A stretch of 45,006 nucleotides of DNA from the NCBI GenBank assembly GCA_964434165.1, contig CAYSUS010000057.1, positions 1 through 45,006 of the forward strand. The letters run 5' to 3'. Positions within the stretch are counted from its first letter, which is position 1; each line of letters starts with the position of its first letter. Made by a program: the position numbers and the translations under genes. The stretch comes from CAYSUS01 sp964434165 (GTDB lineage Bacteria > Planctomycetota > Planctomycetia > Pirellulales > Thermoguttaceae). Below, piece after piece: positions 15,983-25,500 of the stretch. Under the pieces are notes generated by a model that saw only the letters and a list, made by a program, of their open reading frames with translations, made no database searches and was not told the DNA's origin.

Positions 15983-16981
15983 CTACGCCCTCCACGGCCG
16001 GTCGCGGCGGTCGAACTTGGGAAGCAGCTCCTTGACCAGCCGGGCGTCGGCCTCGACCTGGAAGTCGAACATGCCGACCACCAGGAAATCGGCCCCGTGC
16101 CGCAGGGCGTAGGAAAAGCCCATCCGCGGCGAGATGGCCCCGGCCGCGAGCACTTTGAAGGCGATCCAGGCGGCCTTGACCTGGCGCATCACCTCGATGG
16201 TCTGCTCGGGGTCGACGCACCACATGTTGTCGTGGTAGCGGCCCGGCTCGCTGCTCATCCCCTTGTACCAGCAGTACTCCTCGCGGAACTCCTCCATGGT
16301 GACCGACCAGTAGCGGTCGCTGTGGAAGGTCTTGAAGTAGAAGTCGGGGGCCACCTGGTGCTTCTCACACTCGACGACCACATGGAGCGAATGCCCTCCC
16401 ACGCCCGCCGGCAGGCCCGCGTCGCGGACCCACCCGACGGCCCGGGCGATCATGTCCACGCGCCCCGCGCGGACCACCTGGTCGCCGTCGTGGCCGAATA
16501 CGTAGATCGCGGCGGCCCCCTGGTCCACGAGCTGCTTGATCGAGTCCTTCACCTTCTGGTCGCTGTCGCCGACCTTGATGTTCAGGGGACGGAGCTGCTG
16601 GAGGTGCCCGCCGTGCTTGGTGTTGTACTTCTGGACCAGTTGCCAGTCGCCCTGGGATATGGTGTTGATGCCCTGGGCCTCGGCCAGGGCGAGGGTTTCC
16701 AGGATCTTCTCCTCGGTGTTGTACGCCCGCATCAGCATGGCCACGTAGCGGAGGTCGCGGGAATGGGAATGCCCGCCCATCAGGTTCGAGCCGAGGATCA
16801 GCCGGCTGAGCTTGAGGTTGCCGATCGAGCCGCAGGGCATGGCGTGCGCGTCCGGCTTCTCGTCCGAGGCGTCCGGCTCCGCCCCGGAGGCGCTGCCCGC
16901 GGCCATCGCCCCGGCGGCCCAGGCGGCCGCGGCGGTGGACGACAGGTTGAGGTAGTCACGGCGCGTGATGGGCACACTCAC
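15983..16981 (-). CDS. Tat-exported aldo/keto reductase-like TIM-barrel protein
   Basis: 332 residues starting at a GTG (16981) with a strong AAAGGAGG upstream. The twin-arginine signal is TRRDYLNLSSTAAAAWAAG. The mature part begins like an aldo/keto reductase (LKLSRLILGSNLMGGHSHS, ILETLALAEAQGINTI) but diverges afterwards: the usual Asp/Tyr/Lys/His catalytic set is not evident. It contains conserved-looking stretches AIYVFGHDGDQVVRAG and DFYFKTFHSDRYW and ends with AISPRMGFSYALRHGADFLVVGMFDFQVEAD. This planctomycete-type group is usually left without a function. A redox or isomerase role in exported sugar metabolism is an inference. Confidence 0.7.
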   Translation of the reverse strand: MSVPITRRDYLNLSSTAAAAWAAGAMAAGSASGAEPDASDEKPDAHAMPCGSIGNLKLSRLILGSNLMGGHSHSRDLRYVAMLMRAYNTEEKILETLALAEAQGINTISQGDWQLVQKYNTKHGGHLQQLRPLNIKVGDSDQKVKDSIKQLVDQGAAAIYVFGHDGDQVVRAGRVDMIARAVGWVRDAGLPAGVGGHSLHVVVECEKHQVAPDFYFKTFHSDRYWSVTMEEFREEYCWYKGMSSEPGRYHDNMWCVDPEQTIEVMRQVKAAWIAFKVLAAGAISPRMGFSYALRHGADFLVVGMFDFQVEADARLVKELLPKFDRRDRPWRA

Positions 16982-17449
16982 GAGAGGCCTCCTTTGGGGT
17001 GGTTAGAGTATTCCAGCGGGACATGAGCGCGTGATGCGCGCATGCTCGACCGAGCGACCAACGGGAGCGGTCCGATTGAGGGAGCATTCCCCATTCGGTT
17101 GCGGTCGTACCGCATTAGGACGGCTGCATCGCCTTGCGCGATTCCGGGAAAATGGGGCCGGAAATGGTTTGTGCAAAGCACACTTCGGCCCGCCTGGGCA
17201 GAAGGTCCCTGAAGCCCCTTCCCTGTCAGGATCGTGCACGGCGATTGGGCCTGGATGCATGGTGCGCGGACGGGATCGTGCATTCTACCTGGCGGCGCCC
17301 GTTCGGCCCACCTCCCTGACCGCTGGGCCACTTCCGAGGGGGTGTGGTCGGGCATGGCTCCCGAAGGGCCGATTCGCGCGCCAGGCCTCCCCACGTCGCA
17401 ATGCTTGATCTAGAATCCCGGTTTTCTCGATCCGTCCCGGAGCCGCACC
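16982..17449. other. Divergent intergenic region upstream of ndk
   Basis: 468 nt between a leftward Tat protein gene and rightward ndk. No gene is recognised. TAGAAT at 17411-17416, about 34 nt before the ndk start, could be a -10 element, but no good -35 is present at the right spacing. Confidence 0.35.
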
Positions 17450-17914
17450 ATGCTCGAACGAACGCTCGTCCTGCTCAAGCCCGACTGCGTCCAGCGCCGC
17501 CTCATCGGGCGCGTGCTGGCTCGTTTCGAAGACAAGGGCCTGAACCTGATCGCCATGAAGCTGATGCGCGTCACGCCCCAGCTCGCCCGGCGCCACTATG
17601 CCGAGCACGTGGAGAAGGCCTGGTATCCGGGGCTGGAGGCGTTCATCACGAGCAGTCCGCTGGTGGCCGCGGTGGTCGAGGGGCCCAGGGCGATCGAGGT
17701 CGTGCGGCGCATGGTGGGGGCGACCAACGGGCTGGAGGCCGCGCCCGGCACCGTGCGGGGCGACTTCAGCTCCAGCCGGCAGATGAACCTGGTCCACGCT
17801 TCGGACGGTCCGGAGTCGGCGGTGCGCGAGATCGGGATCTTCTTCCAGGACGAGGAGATCCACGCCTACGAGCCGACCGTGCGCCCGCACCTGCGCGCGG
17901 CCGACGAGGATTGA
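17450..17914 (+). CDS. ndk: Nucleoside diphosphate kinase
   Basis: 154 residues, normal family length. Transfers the gamma-phosphate of ATP to nucleoside diphosphates through a phosphohistidine, in the cytoplasm. Seen are the start ERTLVLLKPDCVQRRLIG, the helix HYAEHVEKAWYPGLEAFI, the segment MVGATNGLEAAPGTVRGDF and the active-site motif NLVHASDGPESA with His116 as phosphorylated residue. The motif has Ala instead of the usual Gly after His. The gene is monocistronic in appearance, with a nested hairpin 145 nt downstream that may close the transcript. Confidence 0.97.
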   Translation: MLERTLVLLKPDCVQRRLIGRVLARFEDKGLNLIAMKLMRVTPQLARRHYAEHVEKAWYPGLEAFITSSPLVAAVVEGPRAIEVVRRMVGATNGLEAAPGTVRGDFSSSRQMNLVHASDGPESAVREIGIFFQDEEIHAYEPTVRPHLRAADED

Positions 17915-18440
17915 GCGGGGCCTTGAGGGTTGGCCGATCGGGGCGGGGTTTGCGGGCGCTGGGCAATGGGCTCGACCGCGTGGCGGCCGAGTGCCGAAGA
18001 GAACTGACCGGGCGGGCGAGGGCGGCAGCCCGGCCCGGCCATGCGATCGCCCACACAACGGCTCTCCTTAGCGCCAAGGGATATATCCTGCCCCGTCCCT
18101 TTTAAGGAGAGCCGTGTTCTATTTGGGCTTCTGCCTCCGGGGCGTGCGAAGCGAGGCAAGCTGCGCGCGACTCTTCCGGTTGTGCCGGTCGTATGCCGCA
18201 TAGGGGTGATGCCTAACGCTCCGGTTGTGACGGCTCCGATGTAGGGTAACGCCTGGGCAAGGTCTGCCGTGCGGTGCACGGCGGTGCCCGGGCGAGCCGC
18301 CGCGGTCCGGACGGCGGCCACGCCGATCGGGCCATCCCGTGCCAAGAGCCTCTTGTTCACGCTCCCTGCGCTTGCCGCGCCTTGGGGAACGCGTGTCGAG
18401 GCAGGACACGCCAGGCGAGACCCAGAAACCCACGGGGGGC
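17915..18440. other. Intergenic region with structured DNA, no recognised gene
   Basis: 526 nt. Besides the nested hairpin at 18060-18113 it carries an imperfect tandem repeat: TCCGGTTGTG at 18175-18184 and again at 18220-18229, each followed by NCGG and later a TAGGG / AACGC string, period about 45 nt. A GTG-started extension of the downstream gene reaches 18339 but has no protein-like character there. Confidence 0.4.
18060..18113. promoter_or_regulatory. Nested hairpin element between ndk and PAP2 gene
   Basis: Outer arms GGCTCTCCTTA (18060-18070) and TAAGGAGAGCC (18103-18113) pair perfectly over 11 bp. Inside, AAGGGA (18076-18081) pairs with TCCCTT (18096-18101). The interior also contains the palindrome GGATATATCC (18079-18088), which competes with the inner stem. 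It might be a terminator of ndk, an attenuator or a small mobile repeat. Confidence 0.45.
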
Positions 18441-19478
18441 GTGGTGTTGACGTGCCGCCATTGGGCACCCGCGTTAATCGTCGGGGCATGGTTGGGGCTG
18501 TTGATTGCCGGCCCGGTTCGGGCCGGTCGCGCGGAGCCGGCCGGGTTCGCGTGGGGAAGCGACCTGGCGCGTGGCCCGTCCGGCAGCGCGTTGGCCCACG
18601 AGCCGAGGGCGTTCCCCGAGGCAGGCCGCTTGACCAGGTCGCTCGAGGATCGATCCGGGCCCCTGGAAGAGATGCCCTGGGGGCTTGAGCACGAGGCGGG
18701 CTTCGCAGGCCGGCCGTGCCTTCGCGCGCGGACCGACTGGTTCGGGCGCGGCGGGAAGATGTGGTGCGGGGTCTGCGACCTGAGGTCGCGCGTGGTCAGC
18801 GACCACCGCCGGTACTACGCGTGGCCCACGATGCGGGACCTGGGCATCGGGCTGGGTCTGGGCGCGGTGCTGGCCAACACGTCCCTGGACCAGGGCTTTC
18901 GCGACTGGTATCAGGACGACGTGCGGAGCGACGGGCTGGACGACTGCGCCGCCTTCTGCAAGGTGTTCGGCGAAGGCGACCTCTTCCTGCCGGCCTTCAG
19001 CGGGCTGGCACTGGCCAACGTGTTCTGCGGCGATGTGCCGCTGCTGGGAGCGGTCGGCGGCTATGGCGACCGCGTGGCCCGGGCGTATCTGGTCGGCGCC
19101 CCGCCCATGCTCTTAATGCAGGCCGTGACCGGGGCGTCGCGTCCCGGCGAAGTCGCGTACGAGTCCCGCTGGAGCCCGTTCCAGGACACCAACGGCGTGA
19201 GCGGCCACGCCTTCATCGGGGCCGTGCCGTTCATTACCGCAGCGCAGATGTGTGACAGCCCGTGGGTCAAGGGCGGGCTCTACCTGTGCTCGACCTTCAC
19301 GGCATGGTCGCGCGTGAACGACGACGCGCATTACCTGTCGCAGGCCTGCCTCGGCTGGTGGATGGCGTACCTGGCCTGCCGGTCGGTTTCGTGCACGGAA
19401 ATCGGCCAGCAGCGCGTGGCCATGGTGCCGCTGGCCACGCCGCGGATGATGGGCGTAGGCGTGGTGTTCGAGCGGTAG
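18441..19478 (+). CDS. PAP2-type phosphatase-like exported/membrane protein
   Basis: About 345 residues from the GTG at 18441 (18444 GTG or 18447 TTG also possible; no good ribosome binding site). It starts with a signal or membrane helix (WAPALIVGAWLGLLIAGPVRA). The C-terminal half carries PAP2-superfamily signatures: TGASRPGE (Arg234), GVSGHAFIGAVPF (His256) and SRVNDDAHYLSQ (Arg291, His297). Two canonical residues differ: the motif-1 Lys is Gln227, and the motif-3 Asp that supports the nucleophilic His is Gln301. It may be a divergent lipid phosphatase or a non-catalytic relative. The N-terminal 130 residues are charged and without a recognised domain. Confidence 0.65.
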   Translation: MVLTCRHWAPALIVGAWLGLLIAGPVRAGRAEPAGFAWGSDLARGPSGSALAHEPRAFPEAGRLTRSLEDRSGPLEEMPWGLEHEAGFAGRPCLRARTDWFGRGGKMWCGVCDLRSRVVSDHRRYYAWPTMRDLGIGLGLGAVLANTSLDQGFRDWYQDDVRSDGLDDCAAFCKVFGEGDLFLPAFSGLALANVFCGDVPLLGAVGGYGDRVARAYLVGAPPMLLMQAVTGASRPGEVAYESRWSPFQDTNGVSGHAFIGAVPFITAAQMCDSPWVKGGLYLCSTFTAWSRVNDDAHYLSQACLGWWMAYLACRSVSCTEIGQQRVAMVPLATPRMMGVGVVFER

Positions 19479-19536
19479 GTGCTTTGCGAGACAACCCGAG
19501 CCGGGCCGTGTCGGCCCGGCCCGGCATGCTGGGCGA

Positions 19537-22500
19537 TCAGTCCTTGACCTGGAGCTTGATCTCGTCGGAGTTGGCCTTCAGCTCCGGGGCGTACATGGCC
19601 CAGGCCTTGGTGGGCAGGGCGCTGAACTTGCCGGGGATCTCGGCACGCATGCGGTAGCTCACGCTGTGCTTGCCCCGGGCGACCGTGCGGCAGAAGAACA
19701 CCACGCGGTTGTCGCGGAACTCCATGTAGGCGCCCATCGGGTTGCCGTTGTACCCGCTGCGAAGATCGACCGGCTCGAAGCCGGCCGGCTTCATGTCCTC
19801 GAAGACGAGATACTCGTAGTCGTTCTTGCTCTCGATCACCAGTTCGATCTCGACGAGATCGCCGCTGGTGAGGGTGTCGAGGTTGTCGATCTTTTCGCGC
19901 TCGTACTTCTCGACCTTCTGATCGACCACCTGGCCTCGGGAGCCGGCCGCCTTGATCGTCTTGTCGACGGAGACGAGCTTGTAGTAGTTGCGCTCGACCT
20001 TGATCTCCAGTCCGGCCTTGGTGATCATGTCTTCCAGGGTGAAGTTGGTCAGGTAGCCGTTGAAGTACAGCGGCCCCTTGCCCTTCTTCCGCAGCTCCAC
20101 CTCGTGCTTGCCCTCGGTGACGGCCTTCCCCTGGAGCACGAACTTGTTGTCGAAGGTGAACAGCGTCTGCGGGGTGATCTCCACGGCCTTCTGTTGCTTG
20201 CCGTCGTACCAGACCTCGACGGTCATCTCGGGCTCGGCCTCGCCGCTGGCGCGGAGGAAGTCGGCCATGGCCTCGATGCACAGGGCCGTGTCGCGCGTCG
20301 AGTTCCAGTAGCTGGCGTGCTTGCGGTTGTTGAGCAGGTACTTCACCAGGCGCGAGGCCGTCTCGCCTTTCGGGTCGGTCCTGGCCAGCAGCTTCAGATA
20401 GTAGGCGTGGGCCTCGTACTCGCTGCCGTACCAGTACCACCAGTAGCCCCCCGGCAGGTTGAGCCAGGCCGTCTGGTTCTCGTCGTCGCTTACGAGGTAC
20501 TGGCTGATGTTCCGCATGATCATCGCCAGCTTCTCCTTCTCGCCCTGCTTCTGGAGGGCCACGCCGTACATGGCCAGCGTGTACACCGGCAGCTTGACGC
20601 GGTCGCGATAGAGGAAGTCGCGCATCGCGTCGCTGGTCACCCCGGCATCGACCAGCACCATGTAAACGAAGGCGTCCACCGGCGAGCAATGCTCCTTCCA
20701 GGGCTTCTTCTTCGGCTTCTCCAGCGCGTTCTTGAGCTTCCGGACCTGCTCGTCCTGATAGCGCTTGAGCCAGGCCACGCCCTTTTCCATCATGCCCGGC
20801 ACGAGGGCCACGTCGTTGTGCTGCGCGACCTGCAGGCCGTGCACCACGAGGGCGGTCGTGTGGGGCGTGCTGTGCTCGCCCCAGCCGGAGAACCATCCCC
20901 AGCCGCCGTCGGAGAGCTGCATCTCGGTCAGGCGCTGGACGCCCTCCCTGACCATCTTGCGGACCTCGGCCTCGTCGAAGACCGGGTTGCGGTCGTAGCG
21001 CTTCCACTGTTTGGCCCGCTCCCGATCGTCGCCGATCTCCTGGGCATTGAGGTTGGTCCGCTTCTTCTGGATCGCCTCCAGATCCAGCTTCATGTCGAGC
21101 AGGATCTTCTGGGTGATCACGGTGGGCAGGAACCGGTTGAGCGTCTGCTCCGTGCATCCGTACGGGTAGTTGACCAGGTACGGCAGGGCATCGACCATGG
21201 CCCCGGCCAGAGTGGGCGAGTAGCGGACCTCCAGGCGCGACTGCTCGGGCTTGCGCTCGGCTGGTACGTCGACCGTGAACTTGCCCGACGCGTCCTTGGG
21301 CCGGATCACGCCGCTGACCGCCTCCATCTTCAGCATCCCGTGCACGTAGCAGGGGAACTTCATCTCCATGGCGTCCGACTCTTCGTCGGTGAGCGCCTTC
21401 ATGCGCACGACGGCCTCGCCCTCGCCGGTCACCTTGACGCGCCAATCCACCCGGGTTTCGTGCTCAGGCGCGATCTCGACGGTCTGGGTGAGCTTGCTGG
21501 CGTCCATCGCCTCCAGCGTGCCGCCGTCGAGTTCCAGGGCGACCTCGACGCGCTTCTTGCTCTTCAGGTAGTTATGGACGTTGGCCGAGAGCACGACCTC
21601 GTCCTTCTCGACGAAGAACCGCGGGGCCTGGAGCCGCAGGATCAAATCCTTGCGCGTGACCACGTCGGTCTGGCCCTCGCCGACCTTGGTGCCGTGGCCC
21701 ATGCCCCAGACCTTGATCCGCCAGGTCGTGAGATTCTCGGGCATGTCGAGGGAGACCTCGGCCGTGCCGTCCTGTTTGGTCTCAAGGACCCCAACCCACA
21801 GGGCTGTGTCAGCGAATTTGGTGCGAACGGTCGGCTGGACGGCCGCGCCGCCGGGGGCCGCACCGCCGGACTTGTCCCTGGCACCGTCCGCCAGAGCCAT
21901 TTGCTTCTCGGGCATGGCGCCGACCGCGTCGGCCTTCCGAAGGCTCGCCCTTCGGTCCATGGCAGCACCTTCCATCATGGCGGCTCCCGGTGCCGGGGGA
22001 GCCCCGGCCAACGTGGCGGCGCCACGATTGTCGGCGCCCCAGCCTCCCCCTCCTCCCTGGCCTCCGAGCTGACGGACCTGGAGGAGTTCGTCCATCTCGT
22101 CGGCCACGGTGGCCCCGAACACGCCCAGGAACGACATCCCCTTGGTTTTGGGCTCGATCAGGTTGCGGAATCGCCGGGCCAGGTTGTTCTCGTCCCGCGG
22201 GTGATGGTGGCGTCGCCACTTCCAGAAGAACTCCTTGATGTCTCCCACGTTCGAGCCGCCGGAGATGTATTCCAGCGACTTGTCGTAGATGGCCACGACG
22301 GTGGAGCCCGCGAACGGCTCGCCGGTGAAGTCGGTGAGCTCGATCTCGACCTTGGCCTTCTCGCCCGGCTTGTACGCCTCCTTGGTGGGCTTGATTCCCA
22401 CGTTGAGGATTCGCTTCTCCGGCGGGACCACGATCTCCTTGACCGTGGTGTGGACGTCGCCGCCGGCGACCGTCACCGCCTCGACGAAGAAGTTGGGCAT

Positions 22501-25500
22501 GTCCCGCTTGACGACTTCGATCAGGCGCGTGGTGCTTTTGCCTTCCAGGCGGATCACCTCGGGGGCCAGGTACACGCTGTTGGCCGGGCGCACGAACAGC
22601 AGCACCGTGCCGCCCACGCGGTCGGTGTTGACCTGCATCTTCACCTTCTCGCCCGGGGCGTATTCCTTCTTGTCCGGGATCAGCTCGATGCTGGAGAAGC
22701 GGTAGTCCGCGCCGTCGAAGCCCTCGCCGATGATCGTGAACATGTAGCCGCCCTCGATCTCGTGCCCCTTGGAGTCGGTCAGCACGTAGCTGAGGCGGTA
22801 CTGCCCGGCGCGGGAGGCCTCAATCTGCTGCGCGGCCCAGCCCTCGACGTTCGTATCCACGTCCCACTTCTGGACGGGCGTCTCGACCGGCTTGCCCTCC
22901 GGGTAGGTGATCTTCAGCAAGGTCAGCTTGCCCTGGCCCTCGACCGGCTTGCTGTCGAGCCGGCGCGCGGAGAAGTGGGCGGCGACGGTGTCGCCCACGC
23001 GGTAGTAGCCCCGATCGACCCAGGCGTACACCTTGAACGGCTTGCGGGCCACGAGCACGTCGCCGGTGCCGACGATCGTGCGCCGCGACTGGTCCACCAC
23101 CTCGGCCGTGACCGAGTACTTGTGGTCCTGGTCGGGATGGATCGCCTTGGCCACGGACGTGTCGATCTCGACCTTCACGGTGCCGTCGGGGCCGATCTTC
23201 ACTTCGCGCTCGGCCACGACCTCGGGCTGCTCGCGGCTCCAACGCGGGAACCATATCGGCGTCGGGCGCTTGCAGCCCCACTCCCGCCAGCCGGGATACC
23301 AGGAGTAGTCGTAGGCGAACCACCAGTAGCCCGGCCCGTAGAACCAGTCCCACGGCATGGGCGGATACCAATCGGCGCTGTGGCTCGTGCGGAGGACCTT
23401 GTACTTGACCTTAGCTTCCGTCACCGGCGAGCCGAAGTAGTACTTGGCCTCGATCGTGGCGGTGATTCTCTCGCCGAGCATGACCGGCTCGTCGGGGGCC
23501 TTGACCGTGACCTCGAACTCGGGCTTCTTGTACTCCTCGACGCGGAAGCTGCCGCCGCCGAAGCCCCGCGTGCCCTGCCTGAGGCTCGTCCTGTACACGC
23601 CCAGCGTGGCATCGTCTTTCAGGGTGTACTCCCCCTCGATCCCGCCGTAGGGGTCGGCCTGGACCTGGCGCTCCTCGATCTTGTCTCCCTTGGGATCGTG
23701 GATCTCCAGCGTGAACTTCTGGCCGGCGAAATCGGACGTATCCTCCTTGTCGTACCTGGCGTGGCGGACCCAGAACTTGAAGTGGACCTTCTGGCCCGGG
23801 CGGTAGACGGGACGGTCGGTGATGGGGAAGGTCCGCGTCCGGTTGTACTCCTGATCGTGCTTGCGCCCGTACCATGCCCCGGTGAAGCCCAGGTAGGCGA
23901 ATCGCCCCTCGCCGGTCGTGGCGATGACCAGCCACTGGTAGTCGTTGGGCTGGCGGTCGGGGCCCAGCATCAACTGCCCGTCGCCGTCGGTGAACTCGGC
24001 GAACTGCCGGGTCTGGACCGTGTACCGCCGCGGGCCGAGGCGCTTCTGCTGCCAGCCGAACATCTCCACGTTGGCCTTGGCCACGGGCTTGCCGCTGACC
24101 GCGTCGGCCACGTAGTAGAAGGTCTTGCCGTCCAGCGGCTTCTTGACGATCGCCGTGTCGGCGACCCAGAGAATGATGAAGCACTTGTTGCCGCCGCGCA
24201 TCTCGGCCTGGAGCAGGTACGCCCCCGGCTTCTGCAAGGGCGTGGTCACCGTGACCCGGCGATCGAAGTGGCCGGGCTGCGGCTTCACCTCCATCTTCCA
24301 TCGGGCCACCTGCTCGCCGCGGTACCGGTCCTGGTTCTGGTGCACCAGGCGGTGGCCGATGTTGCCGATGTTGACCTTGTTCCAGTCGAGCTGGTTGGGA
24401 TTGCTCTTCAGGAACGCCTTCACGTCGTCGAGGAGCTTTTTGACGTTGACCTCCCAGGCCGTGAGCTCCACCTGGTGCCCGTTGCGGAAGCGGTACTCCA
24501 CCGTGGCGCCCTTCCCGGCCGGCTGCGTGGCGACCCCCTCGAACATCCCCCAGTTGCCGACGATCTGCTCGAGCCGGTCCTTGTAGTGCTGCTCGGCCGA
24601 GCGCTGGATCACCTTGCGCCAGTAGTCGGCGGCCTTGGGATACTGCCGTCGGTTTTCGAAGATCTGCGCAAGCTGCGCCAGGGCGTCGCGGCCCCAGTGG
24701 TCCTTGCTCTGGGCGACCTCCTGGAAGATCTTGACGTGGTTGAACTCGTCGGGCAGGCCAAACCGCCGGATGCCCGTGGCCAGCTTGGCGATCGTCTCGC
24801 CCTCGCCCAGCGTGTGCAGCTCGTAGGTGCCGCTCGTGTCCTTCTGGGTGTCGTCGCTGGCCATGCGCCCGAACCAGCGGCCGTATCGGGCCATGGTCTG
24901 CACGCCGAACTGGTTCATCAGGAACTGGGCGAAGCGCGTGCGGACCTCGCTGATCCGCTGCGGGTTGAACTCCATGGTCTGCTGGAGGCACCACCGCCAC
25001 CGCTGCCCGTCCGTCTCCGCCGCGTCCCAGCTCTTGGGCACCGTGTGATAGACCGGGTTGCCCTCTTCGTCCACCGGAGCCCCCTGCGATCCACGGTGGT
25101 AGCCCCACCCGTCTTCGTAGTCGGGAAGCTCGCTCAGGTCGGAGAGGTACTGGAGGCGCCACGCCTCGTTGTGTCCCCGGTAGTTGAGCAGGATATTGGC
25201 CAGATCGAGGAGGAAGTCGCCCACCTCGGCATGGTTGTCGTCCTTCATGGCCAGCGGCAGGGCCTGCTGGGCGAGCTGCATCGCCCGGATGCGGTCACGC
25301 TCCATGGCATTGACCACCTTGCCGCCGCCGCGATGGTGTCCGCGGTGGAACTCGCCGGCGATCATGAACCCCTGGTGCTGCACCTCCATGTAGTTCTTGG
25401 CTGCCGCCCAGAGGAGCCTCCAGTTGTCCTTGTGCACCTCGATCACGGCCTCGCGAAATGCGTCGATCTCGTTGACCCGGTTGAGGCGCTGAAGGCACTG

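Noticed and set aside
18205..18225. GCCTAACGC string resembling an integron attC core (RYYYAAC)
   Set aside because: No matching GTTRRRY partner at the right distance, no foldable attC imperfect palindrome and no integrase or cassette array nearby.
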